Shown here in pieces: positions 20,205-29,214 of a stretch of 64,000 nucleotides of DNA. Under the pieces are notes generated by a model. That model ran no database searches, was not told the DNA's origin, and saw only the letters and a program-made list of their open reading frames with translations. The stretch spans positions 359,001-423,000 of the forward strand of contig NC_012965.1 of assembly GCF_000027005.1 (NCBI RefSeq), in the 5' to 3' direction. Every line of letters begins with the position of its first letter. Positions within the stretch are counted from its first letter, which is position 1. Source of the stretch: Komagataella phaffii GS115. Lineage: Eukaryota > Ascomycota > Pichiomycetes > Pichiales > Pichiaceae. The position numbers and the translations under genes are program-made.

Positions 20205-21080
20205 CTATTCACCTCTACCAACCACTTGCAATTGCACCCTAAAGCATTCACCAGGAGAAAATTTTATGTGAATAAAGTCATAAACTGCTCCATCAGGAAA
20301 ATACTGGGAACATATACTTTGGACTGCGGTGCACTCTTCCAAGCATACTAAAAAGACACTTACTCGAATAACCTCATCCAAGGAAGCTTTAGCCTCCCTT
20401 AAAACATCACATACATTTCGAATTGCATGATGAGTCTGATCCGTGGTAGTTTGAGGAATGCTCCCTTTTCTTCCATTGATGCCAAAGATTCTCCCAGTAC
20501 AGATCAAATTTCCCAAGATAAACTTTGGAGTTTGGACAACGTGGTACTGTTTTTGCGTTGAATATGTTATGCTTTTCGGTGTTAAAGGAGTGGAACTCAT
20601 CAGCTCTAGGGATTCTATTGACTGTGCCTCAATGGGATTAGTGTTTTCATCGGTTCTTTCTATGCCTACAATTGAGATTGTATGGGGACCCGATCCAAGA
20701 CTATTATCAGAAATATCTGCAGCATGTCTCCTGTAATGGCGATCTCTGACATCTTTGCGATTGAACGATCTACCACAACCTTCGATAGGGCAATGGAACA
20801 CACGGGTTTTTAGGTGAAATGTCTCCTTATGCCTTTTTAGATGGGAAGCACGAGAGTAGCCTCTGGAACAATCACCAATGTCACAGATGTATGGGCAGGC
20901 ATTGACCCGTGGGTCTTCCGAAGTTGGGACTTCATCTACGGATTTGGAACCAATGTAGTGTTCAGGGACCATAGTTAGAAAACTAGGAGGGATACTTGTT
21001 GTCAGTAATTGAAGACAAGGGCCAACTGGGTGATAGAAAGACAATAGGAGGACAACAAGAGTGAATGTCATATTTGACAT
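20205..21080 (-). CDS. Two C2H2 zinc fingers fused to a RidA/YjgF-like domain
   Basis: This 291-residue frame combines parts not normally found together. Finger 1 has Cys66, Cys71, His84 and His89, and finger 2 has Cys97, Cys102, His115 and His119, both TFIIIA-like with 12-residue loops. After a linker (about 121-177), residues 178-291 resemble RidA/YjgF enamine deaminases: NLICTGRIFG, DQTHHAIRNVCDVLREAKAS, LDEVIRVSVFL and SQYFPDGA. The final RidA strand (consensus VEIEAIA) is missing, so the domain may be truncated. The N-terminus is hydrophobic (FTLVVLLLSF). A start at Met37 (20972) would remove it and give a 255-residue soluble protein. Function is unknown. Confidence 0.65.
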   Translation of the reverse strand: MSNMTFTLVVLLLSFYHPVGPCLQLLTTSIPPSFLTMVPEHYIGSKSVDEVPTSEDPRVNACPYICDIGDCSRGYSRASHLKRHKETFHLKTRVFHCPIEGCGRSFNRKDVRDRHYRRHAADISDNSLGSGPHTISIVGIERTDENTNPIEAQSIESLELMSSTPLTPKSITYSTQKQYHVVQTPKFILGNLICTGRIFGINGRKGSIPQTTTDQTHHAIRNVCDVLREAKASLDEVIRVSVFLVCLEECTAVQSICSQYFPDGAVYDFIHIKFSPGECFRVQLQVVGRGE

Positions 21081-21476
21081 GCTAAAATTACAAGCCGCAA
21101 ATAAAGGTCGCAGTGCGGATTTGGACTAACCATATGGTCAACCTTAGGCTGGGTATCAGACCCTTAGAAAAGAGTTTGCCCCTTGACAGTACCGGGCGTC
21201 TTATTCCATTCGGAGCTTGAGAAAAAAGGCAGATGCCTTGAAATTTTATCAACATATTTACCGTTTAATATTTCTGATACTTCTGCAGCACGACCTTCTT
21301 ACTACCACTGCCTGTTAGAGCCGTTAACCCTAATAGCCATGTTCACGTTGATGTAGTTTGATCAAGGGAAGTTGCCAAACAGATACACCTAGATTGCGGT
21401 AAGGATGTACGCTTAATCTCGCATTATCGAGATACTCATCACCGGTGTTGAAGCTTAAACAGTCACGCAGCACCCA
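21081..21476. promoter_or_regulatory. Divergent intergenic region before DSD1
   Basis: This 396-bp gap separates the zinc-finger/RidA gene (minus) and DSD1 (plus). I see no ORF, RNA gene or repeat. It presumably holds both promoters. Confidence 0.35.
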
Positions 21477-22742
21477 ATGACAACTCCTCCTTCCAGCCTA
21501 ACTCAATCACGAAACAAATATGCCCTATCAAAGCAGTATCTAGGTAAAAAAGTTGCAGACCTACCAACTCCCTCGTATCTGGTAGAAAGATCCAGGTTTC
21601 GAGGGAATTGTGAGAAAATGCTGTGGTCAGCCCGAAGGCTGAATGCACCTTTCAGAGCTCATATCAAAACTCATAAAACGCTGGAGGGAACTAGCTTGCA
21701 ATTGGGAATTAATACTGATTCTGAGTATAAGACGGACAGAATTGTCATATCTACGCTGCCAGAAGGTTGGGGTATCCTCCCCCTGGTCAAACAGGGGTTG
21801 ATCAACGATGTTCATTATAGTCTTCCCGTAGTGAAGTCTCGTTTGGCAGAACTAGAATTGTACTCTTTTGAGGTTCCCCATTTGAGACTGATGGTAGACG
21901 ATATTGGTCAGCTAGAAATGTTAGTTCGGTACTCTAAAGAGGAATCGAAGCTCGCCACAAAATGGTCGGTCTTTATAAAGATTGACATGGGTACCAAGAG
22001 AGCTGGGTTGACCCATGATTCGCAAGAGTTGAAAGAGCTTTTGGATCAACTTTTAAACTCAGAAGCCAAAGATTATGTTTCTCTTTATGGCTTTTATTGC
22101 CATGCAGGGCATTCCTATGGATCTGCCGATAAAGCGGAGGCCACTAACTTTTTGCTACAAGAGATTGAGAATGCAAACAATGCCGCCAGAGTTGCTAAAC
22201 AGATTGATGGTACCTTGCAGCTGGTACTTTCAGTAGGTGCAACTCCAACCGCCCATGCATCGGCGGAATGGGAGGCTCCTGACCTAGGCCAACTAGAGGG
22301 AGTGCTGGAGTTACACGCTGGAAACTATCCATGTTGTGACTTACAACAGGTTGCAACAAACTGCGTGTCACTAGATGACGTGTCGGCTCATGTTCTAGCA
22401 GAAGTGGTATCACATTACCCTAATAGAAACAATAGGAATCCCGGAGAACAGTTGATAAATGCTGGAGTAATTGCATTGGCTCGAGAGTTTAGTTCCATTC
22501 CAGGTCATGGAATAGTAGTCGACCCTTCTACCTATGGAGATTGGATTGTTGGAAAGCTTAGCCAGGAACACGGCATCTTGTTCCCTTTTAAAGAAGATTC
22601 TAATTGCGAGTTTATACCTCTAGGCACCAAGATCAAAGTGGTCCCCCAACATAATTGCATCGCTGCTGCAGCGTTCCCATGGTATTTTGTAATTGAGGAA
22701 GATACAGTAGTAGATATTTGGGTTCCTTTCCATGGATGGTGA
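21477..22742 (+). CDS. DSD1: D-serine dehydratase (PLP and zinc dependent)
   Basis: This 421-residue protein matches eukaryotic D-serine dehydratase, a fold-type III (alanine-racemase-like) enzyme making pyruvate and ammonia from D-serine. The PLP lysine is Lys64 in RAHIKTHKT. FIKIDMGTKRAG and GFYCHAGHSYGS are typical barrel segments. The zinc ligands His392 and Cys394 lie in the C-terminal PQHNC motif. The length matches S. cerevisiae Dsd1 (428). The N-terminal ATG is the first after the intergenic gap. Confidence 0.93.
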   Translation: MTTPPSSLTQSRNKYALSKQYLGKKVADLPTPSYLVERSRFRGNCEKMLWSARRLNAPFRAHIKTHKTLEGTSLQLGINTDSEYKTDRIVISTLPEGWGILPLVKQGLINDVHYSLPVVKSRLAELELYSFEVPHLRLMVDDIGQLEMLVRYSKEESKLATKWSVFIKIDMGTKRAGLTHDSQELKELLDQLLNSEAKDYVSLYGFYCHAGHSYGSADKAEATNFLLQEIENANNAARVAKQIDGTLQLVLSVGATPTAHASAEWEAPDLGQLEGVLELHAGNYPCCDLQQVATNCVSLDDVSAHVLAEVVSHYPNRNNRNPGEQLINAGVIALAREFSSIPGHGIVVDPSTYGDWIVGKLSQEHGILFPFKEDSNCEFIPLGTKIKVVPQHNCIAAAAFPWYFVIEEDTVVDIWVPFHGW

Positions 22743-22785
22743 ACAAAAGTTTATATTCATACGACTTAGATAAGTTTCAATAGCT

Positions 22786-23148
22786 TTAAAGGTAAAATTC
22801 TTCATACTTCTTAGCATAGTACAGAGTGGAAGCGGCTCCTAGAATTGTCAGAACAATTGGAACGGGTTTCTTATATCTTGACACAATTCCCCGGTTGATT
22901 CCGGCAATAAACATCAGAGTGGAGGCTCCCAAAGCAGTTTGAACCCCATATTCCATGTTATTCTTCAGCAAATATCCAGCTCCGGCATAAATTGCCGAAA
23001 AAGTGACTCCAGCTATTAGGGAAGGAAGGGAACCTTTACGGGCACTGACGAGTTAGTACACTCCAACAAAAAGCAATGTCTACACTTACTATCCCATGAC
23101 TCCTCCAACTAAAGACAGACCTGAAAGACTAAAAGCAGGGTGTTCCAT
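22786..23148 (-). CDS. TMEM14-family small membrane protein (two exons)
   Basis: I assemble two exons, 23148-23090 and 23044-22786, into a 105-residue protein. Exon 1 encodes MEHPAFSLSGLSLVGGVMGY and exon 2 continues ARKGSLPSLIAGVTFSAIYA and onward. The motif GGVMGYARKGSLPSLIAG and four predicted membrane segments fit the TMEM14/UPF0136 family of mitochondrial or ER proteins. TMEM14C in animals is linked to porphyrin transport, but the fungal role is not established here. Without the intron the frame would start only at 22971, inside the family domain. Confidence 0.85.
23045..23089 (-). other. 45-nt spliceosomal intron in the TMEM14-family gene
   Basis: On the minus strand the intron begins GTAAGT and has a perfect TACTAAC branch site. 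It ends TCGTCAG only about 8 nt after the branch A. Splicing joins TA to T as a Tyr codon and restores the family motif across the junction. Confidence 0.85.
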
Positions 23149-23286
23149 TTTGGTGCGTAGGTACAATGTTCAAGTAGATAAGTAGGAAGAAATCTCCAGA
23201 GAAGATTACGCGAAGGATAAGATTTCAAATGGACGTTAATATTGTAACATATACAGACTAAAAAACAATTATGATCGTGAACACAT

Positions 23287-24969
23287 TTAAGCTGCGTTGG
23301 TCTTGGCAGTGATTTCAGCTTGCTTGACTAAGGAAATTGGAGCATCCATAGTCTCCAACATGATCTCGATGACACGGATCTTGTCAGGCTTGTTGAAACC
23401 TTGGTCCTTGAACAATTTGGTCAACTCTCCGACAGTAGAGACTCTAGTACTTTCAGAGTTCTTGGCCTTAAAGGTGTCTAGCAGCTTAAGGTGGTCCCAT
23501 GGTTGAATATCGTTATAAGAAGCCTTCTCACCGTGAATCAATCTCTCGATAGTGTAACCATCGTTATTAAGGATGAACAGGTATGGCTTCAAGTTCCAGC
23601 GAGCCATAGTGGAAATCTCCTGGACGGTCAGTTGCAAAGAACCATCACCAACAAACAGGATGACTCTTCTGTTGGGGTCGAGCTCCTCAGTAGCACAGAC
23701 AGCTCCTAGGGTAGCACCGACGGAGAAACCAATGGAACCCCACAGGACCTGGGAAATACCAGATACGTGGGTTGGGAATCTTGATTGAACGATACCGAAA
23801 GCAGAGGTTCCGGTCTCTGTGATGACGACGTCACCAGCTCTGAGGAACTTGCTGATGTTGCTCCACAACCAGTCCTGGGTCAAATCTTCGCTGGCACCCT
23901 TTTCGATAGGAGGAGCAATCTTTGGAGGAACTTGAGCAGTAATGTGCTTAGATGCCTTACCGACAAGTGGTAACAGCTTTTGCAATAGGGCCTTCATCTG
24001 AACGCCTTGGAACACTGCACTACGGATTTGAGTGTAGTCAGAGTGGAACTCAACAATGTTCTTGGAGTGGGAGTAAGAGAAAGATCCAGTGTTGAAGTCA
24101 GACAGAAGAGCACCAACAGAGATGACAAGATCAGCCTTCTCCACGAACTCTGTAATGTCTGGGTTAGACAGAGAACCCACATAAGCACCACCAAACTGTG
24201 GCTTTTGTTCGTCAACACCACCTTTACCCATTGGAGTGACAAAGACTGGGAAGTTGGTGACGTCAATGAGTTGGTCAACCTCTTTTTGACAGAAGTGTCT
24301 GGATGCACAGGCATCAACCAGAATAACTGGCTTTGAAGCCTTTGAGATCAGTTCCAAGATGGACTGTAATGCCTCCTCCTCAGCCTCGACTGGGTTTGGA
24401 ACTGGCTTCAAGTCAATTGGGGTGTTCAAACGAGTTCTGTCAACCTTCATCTCGACAAGGTTAGTTGGCAGTCCAAGGTAGATAGGACGTTGGTAAATGA
24501 AAGCTTCACGGATGGCACCGTCGATCATATCTTGAGCCTCGTTGATATCAGAGATAAAGTTGGCAGACTTGGAGACGTTCTTGAAGACACGCTTGAAGAC
24601 ACCGAAGTCTCCGTTACCGAGGGTGTGGTGAAGCAACAGCTTCTTCTCCTGGGAAGAGATAGCTGGGACACCGACAATATGCAGCAGACCGACATGCTCG
24701 GCAAAGGAACCAGCGATACCATTGACGGCACTGAGCTCACCGACACCGAAGGTGGTGATCAAAGCAGCCATTGACTTCACTCTGGAATAACCATCTGCAG
24801 CGTAAGCAGCGTTCAATTCATTGGCGTTTCCTGCCCATCTCATGCCCTCAACTTCATAGATGTGATCCAACAAAGCCAAGTTGAAATCTCCTGGAACACC
24901 AAAGATAGTCTTGACGTCGATTTGCTTCAGACGTTCGAAGATGTAAGTTCCTAGTGTTATTTCAGCCAT
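23287..24969 (-). CDS. PDC1: Pyruvate decarboxylase
   Basis: This 560-residue thiamine-diphosphate enzyme converts pyruvate to acetaldehyde and CO2. Glu51 (NANELNAAYAADGYSR) contacts the cofactor, the catalytic His114-His115 pair is in KKLLLHHTLGNGDF, and the ThDP/Mg motif is GDGSLQLTVQE with NNDGYTIE. The length matches fungal Pdc enzymes (563). Codon use is strongly biased (many AAG, GTC, ACC and TTG codons), indicating high expression. This bias also creates long false ORFs on the other strand. The symbol PDC1 is by family; paralogue number was not checked. Confidence 0.95.
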   Translation of the reverse strand: MAEITLGTYIFERLKQIDVKTIFGVPGDFNLALLDHIYEVEGMRWAGNANELNAAYAADGYSRVKSMAALITTFGVGELSAVNGIAGSFAEHVGLLHIVGVPAISSQEKKLLLHHTLGNGDFGVFKRVFKNVSKSANFISDINEAQDMIDGAIREAFIYQRPIYLGLPTNLVEMKVDRTRLNTPIDLKPVPNPVEAEEEALQSILELISKASKPVILVDACASRHFCQKEVDQLIDVTNFPVFVTPMGKGGVDEQKPQFGGAYVGSLSNPDITEFVEKADLVISVGALLSDFNTGSFSYSHSKNIVEFHSDYTQIRSAVFQGVQMKALLQKLLPLVGKASKHITAQVPPKIAPPIEKGASEDLTQDWLWSNISKFLRAGDVVITETGTSAFGIVQSRFPTHVSGISQVLWGSIGFSVGATLGAVCATEELDPNRRVILFVGDGSLQLTVQEISTMARWNLKPYLFILNNDGYTIERLIHGEKASYNDIQPWDHLKLLDTFKAKNSESTRVSTVGELTKLFKDQGFNKPDKIRVIEIMLETMDAPISLVKQAEITAKTNAA

Positions 24970-25515
24970 TGTTGTGTACTAGCTAATTGATTGATGATTA
25001 ACGAATATGTTGTAGTAAATTGAAAAGATGTTGCTAGATATTTGAGGTTCCTTATATAGATTTGATGGTTGCGTGCGGCTTTTGTAGGGAGTTATTCTAT
25101 TTCAACGTGATATTGATGCGGCTCGACCACTACGGATAGTAGCGGCGCGAAGTGGTAAGAGCTGCACAACCAGGGGCAGTATAGGGTGAAACGAACGGAG
25201 TTTTAACGGAAAAGACACGAGATTGAAGAGCGCACTGAGGAGATGACATTGGGAGGTCTATGTAGCCTCTGAGGTGGTAGCTGGCGACTCCAGACTTGGC
25301 CAATAGCAAGGTGAGACCATTCTGAGTGATTAATAGCGAACTTAAAATTACTAGGTTCTGGTTAAATCCACGACTTGTGGGACGATTATGATAACCAAAA
25401 AGTGGACTACAGATGTCCATTCGGAAAAACCTGGGAAGAAAATTCGGTAAATATGGCATAAACAACGGAACAAATTGGTGCATATCAAGTGATTGGGTAA
25501 TCGTGTGCTTGTCCC
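24970..25515 (-). promoter_or_regulatory. PDC promoter with TATA box
   Basis: This 546-bp gap lies upstream of PDC and downstream of PEX25. TATATAAG on the minus strand (about 25059-25052) sits some 85 bp before the PDC ATG, a good TATA box for a highly expressed gene. The short ORFs inside show no family features and look spurious. Confidence 0.65.
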
Positions 25516-27051
25516 TTATATCTGTTTATTTATTAGTTCTTGTCTCGTTTTGGATACGACTCCCGTTAAGGCCAGTGACCCTGCACCAAAGCCGAAGAGG
25601 AGATGTAATACCTCAGGGATCTGGATAGAAAATATGTTTACCATGTCAAATGAAAGATCGCAAAATCCCTTAAGGATATCTAGCATGACGTAATATTGTT
25701 CGTTTGCCAACGCTTCTAGTTCCGCATCCATTGTATCCTGCAAGCTGACGGAGTTTGTCAATGCCATCTTCATTGAAGGAGATGGAGAGGCCATTCTTGA
25801 GGGATAAGCCTGGATTCTTGGGGAATAGTTGGATATACTTCGTGGTGACGATCTATTCTGTTGATGTTGATCCGAAATATTGCTCAGCAATGCTTTAGCT
25901 CTATACTTAACCTGTTGGTTTATCCTAATATGTTGCTCTTTGCGTTTATTTGCTTGGTATTTGAATATGTTCTTCTTTAGAGTTAGGAGAATGGTGGAAA
26001 GCCATGCCAGGCGCTCCTGTCTAGTGGCAATTCCCCGATATTTAGGGTCGTCTATCATCTTTAGCTTAAAACATAGTAACGACTCATCAAACCAACTATA
26101 ATACAGTTGTGCCAGTTCAGTGACAGTCTTCTCATTGACCCAATTCTTGCGGAAGTAAACAATGCCATCGTCTACTCCTTTCTTCTTGAAAACTTGGAAA
26201 GTATCATTAATCTTGTAACCGAGATTGACTAGCCGGAAAGGAGTTTTACCTGCACGTAGCATTTGACGATACATTGAGAGGCCGGAAGATAGACCCGTGG
26301 CCTTCTTCTCAAACTGCTTAAGGAACCAATACAACAAAAGTTCAGGCCTTCTCAGAAGAGAGACCAGTAAAGAAAACCTCCCTCCGGACTTGTTCAGACT
26401 TGCATCGGAAACTTCGTAAACTGTGCTTAAAAATGTTGATGATCTCTTGGAATAAATTAGCAGAATTCTGAGCCCATATTGTATGACCTTTCCGAGTCTG
26501 TCTTTGCCTCCAAGTTGTTCCAATATTGCTGCCAAAAGTGTGAATGCTGATACCCTGGGCGATGTTGTGGTAGCTGTTGGCTGTTTGTCGGTTACTGCTG
26601 AAGAATCATTAAGTACGCCGTTTATGTTTCTCAGGCTGCCGCCATTCATTGGTAGCGGTGATGGAGATATTGGGGGGAGATTAAATGGCTTAAGAGTGTT
26701 CGTATTGTTGTTTATATGAGAAAAGCCATTTCCGTTTTGGAGGTGTTTGGTCATTGCTGGATGCTGCATGTGATCTGGGGATAACAAGCTGGGGGCATTC
26801 TGAGTCTTCCAAGCTTGGTTATTTTCTTGAATTTCACCTTCCTTGTCCGAGGTCGGTGGTGTAATTTCGTCCACCGTGCTGGGCTTTGATACAGAATCTA
26901 AACTGTCAAGCCTGGAGTTTCGTTTCGGCGTCACTAGCCGAGAGGAGTTGATATGAGAAGCAAACACCCCTAAGGCGCCTATATCTTCATTCAACAGGGC
27001 GTCTGACGTATTCAACAGTCGTTCGCCATTGGTTGAGTTGTTGTAGGCCAT
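25516..27051 (-). CDS. PEX25: Pex25-type peroxisome proliferation protein (Pex11 family)
   Basis: This 511-residue protein has a long low-complexity N-terminus (about 1-165). A Pex11-family domain follows: LEQLGGKDRLGKVIQYGLRILLIYSKR, FDESLLCFKLKMIDDPKYRG, and TRQERLAWLSTILLTLKK. The helix-rich C-terminus ends LLFGFGAGSLALTGVVSKTR. The order and spacing match S. cerevisiae Pex25, a peripheral peroxisomal membrane protein acting in membrane elongation and de novo formation, and are less like Pex11 itself. It is about 115 residues longer than Pex25, mainly at the N-terminus. The first in-frame ATG is 27051. Confidence is lower for Pex25 versus another Pex11-family member. Confidence 0.8.
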   Translation of the reverse strand: MAYNNSTNGERLLNTSDALLNEDIGALGVFASHINSSRLVTPKRNSRLDSLDSVSKPSTVDEITPPTSDKEGEIQENNQAWKTQNAPSLLSPDHMQHPAMTKHLQNGNGFSHINNNTNTLKPFNLPPISPSPLPMNGGSLRNINGVLNDSSAVTDKQPTATTTSPRVSAFTLLAAILEQLGGKDRLGKVIQYGLRILLIYSKRSSTFLSTVYEVSDASLNKSGGRFSLLVSLLRRPELLLYWFLKQFEKKATGLSSGLSMYRQMLRAGKTPFRLVNLGYKINDTFQVFKKKGVDDGIVYFRKNWVNEKTVTELAQLYYSWFDESLLCFKLKMIDDPKYRGIATRQERLAWLSTILLTLKKNIFKYQANKRKEQHIRINQQVKYRAKALLSNISDQHQQNRSSPRSISNYSPRIQAYPSRMASPSPSMKMALTNSVSLQDTMDAELEALANEQYYVMLDILKGFCDLSFDMVNIFSIQIPEVLHLLFGFGAGSLALTGVVSKTRQELINKQI

Positions 27052-28256
27052 TGCATACAAGGAGGATTGGAAATTAGGTCAGAAAAGGAATAAATAATGG
27101 AAGAAGAAGGTTAATCGACGTGTTGCGAGTTGGAGTGGAGAAAGTGATACTTTATCATGTGCTCGCGGGTATTTTTTCCTGAAGTAGAGGATGTTGGATG
27201 GTATCGTCTTCCCCATTATCGCAGAGCGAACCTTCAAAGTTTTACAGGAAAGGATAGTAGATTGCAATGGTACAACTTATGGGGTTTCATGGTTAGTGTC
27301 ATGTGGCAGTGTTTTCCGTAAAGTGTTTACCCTCAATTTTTTTGTGTGTCATTGTCAGAGCATCTCGTTTATCAAGAGGCCGCAGCCGTCATTTATACTC
27401 AGCCCTCAATGAACAATGAATGTTTTTTATGCTACGATACCTCTTTCAAAGTCAGGTGCAGAGACGGCCTAAAGTTACCACCATATGTTAGAGTTTTTGA
27501 AAGCACAATGCTATCATCCTCCAGCCAAGAACTGCGAAGAGGCTAACCCTTCTAGCAATTTGGTGAATATGTTTTTTTCAACTTTACCATATCTTTCATT
27601 CGCCCTAAATCCTTCCATGCCTTCATGTATCTAGGCAATGCGAAGAAGAAACAGTCGATGAGGGCCACTTGAGTTACAGAAAAAGTGCCAGATGCGAACA
27701 AAGCTTGCCTAAACAAAAGTCTATTGTTTATGCAGTTGGAACAAGAAGAACGTCAGATGTCCAGCCAAGTTTCACGATTGGCACTCTACATCGCACAGAT
27801 AAAACCCGGCTACCAATGTTCTAAAAAAGAAACATACCTAAAAAACCCTCTGTCGATCTCAGGTTTCCGGCCTTGCATGGCATGTCCATGACATATCACA
27901 TGCCAAAGAAAAAAAAAAAAANACAGGACACTCAGATCTCAGATGGTGTTAATTACACAATTGTATTTAAACAATCAGAGAAATCAGAACGTTTTTTTAT
28001 CTTCAATGCTGTTCAGTCAATGTAGATAAGATGTGGATATTGTTCATCATTTGCCCCAAAATGTTTAAGATCCCCGGACCGGACCTCTCTCTCCTCCACT
28101 TCCCTTCATCCCTCACCAAAACTCTATCGCTCCGGGACGACCCGTGTACCTCTTTTGCTTTCCATATTTTTTTTCGCGAGTTTAAAACCATATCATCCCA
28201 TCTCTCCTTTTCCTCTTCATTCCAACCATTCCACAATCCAGACGTCGATCGTTTTC
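27052..28256. other. 1.2-kb intergenic region with one ambiguous base
   Basis: No family-like ORF, tRNA or repeat was seen. The stretch includes an A-run ending in an undetermined base (N at 27922), so sequence quality is reduced there. A C/T-rich tract from about 28083 to 28230 precedes the spliced membrane-protein gene and probably belongs to its promoter and leader. Several ORFs of 60-77 codons here look like chance. Confidence 0.5.
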
Positions 28257-28831
28257 ATGCTTAATCCCACTGTCAAGTTCCCAATTTGGCAAATGTGCCG
28301 TTTAGAGGACTCTTATAGAGAAATGCTAAACGTCTTGGCCTCCTTCGTGGATCCCTCAGCAGTGCAACCATATATAGATCTCTCGCTGAGGGTGTGCTTA
28401 CAACTCCGAATGCTTATTGTTTACCTAGCAGTAAGTTTTTTATTCCTACCCAGAACAACACCCGTTCTTCTGTTTTAGAAAAAGAACAAACATACTAACA
28501 CTTCAAGTACACCATGGCAATCATAATAATGTTCCCAATCTTCCTGATGATGGTTGTCGATTTGGTGCTCTACGCAACCAAAGTGCTACATCTCAGACCT
28601 GACCGAAAAGCGCCGGCGCCTTTCCAAAACGAAAAATCACAAGATTCTCCCATAGTCACCGCTGAACCTATGCAACTGCACAAGGGATCATCATTGACAT
28701 CGTTATCGTCGTTGCGATCCAGTACTTCGATAGCTTCTTCACTGAATGTTCCCGTGAACGTGACCAAGTACTCCCCAGCCATCCGTGCCAGTGATATCCA
28801 TAGAAGGATTCCCCGCAGAGCGAATGATTGA
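28257..28831 (+). CDS. Small predicted membrane protein (two exons), unknown
   Basis: Two exons, 28257-28430 and 28508-28831, join in frame to a 165-residue protein. The first exon is 58 whole codons. The junction lies in a strongly hydrophobic stretch (LRMLIVYLA, then YTMAIIIMFPIFLMMVVDLV), giving one or two membrane segments at about residues 50-80. The C-terminal half is Ser-rich and basic (SSLTSLSSLRSSTSIASS ... RRIPRRAND) and presumably cytosolic. Without splicing each half is a short ORF. I do not recognise the family. The splice signals and continuous hydrophobic segment are the evidence that it is real. Confidence 0.6.
28431..28507 (+). other. 77-nt spliceosomal intron in the small membrane-protein gene
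   Basis: The intron starts GTAAGT at 28431, has TACTAAC at 28493-28499 and ends TTCAAG at 28507. Both flanking exons are in the same frame with phase 0, so removal joins the two ORFs cleanly. Confidence 0.75.
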
Positions 28832-29214
28832 ACAAATGATCAATCATTTTCTCTCCTCTTAAGTAAAACATACTTCTACAATGTCCAGGCTGGTGTACTT
28901 ATCATTCCGTGCACTTAGATCACAGGAATTGCGTGCCAGTAATTAATGGCACAACACACACAAGTTTCGATCTGCCTCTGCTGTCCACACCTCTTAGCTG
29001 ATAGAGAAAACAGCCAAGGGCTCTAGCATATTTCAGAGGCATAAAATTCTACAAAGATTGGAAAAAAAAGGCATCGCGGCTCTTTATATACTTTCTTATT
29101 TTGTCGTGCCGCACTCAAAGATTTAATACATTTTCTCATAATGGATCTATCTCATCAAGATGGATCTTCTGTTTGCTTATCTCATTGCTTTAATTTTAAA
29201 ATTATATACTGTTA
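28832..29214 (+). promoter_or_regulatory. Leader region with TATA box and two upstream ORFs
   Basis: TTTATATA at 29084-29091 is a likely TATA element for the 29215 gene. Two short ORFs follow before the main ATG, at 29141 (24 codons) and 29160 (36 codons). The latter starts MDLLFAYLIALILKL and resembles a signal sequence. Both are in frames other than the main ORF, and the second overlaps its start. Confidence 0.4.

Noticed and set aside
23287..24969. Several long ORFs (70-110 codons) on the + strand opposite PDC.
   Set aside because: They mirror the strong codon bias of PDC, have no start context or family features, and are low-complexity.
25130..25483. 117-codon minus-strand ORF between PDC and PEX25.
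   Set aside because: It overlaps the PDC promoter, is of mixed composition, and has no family features.
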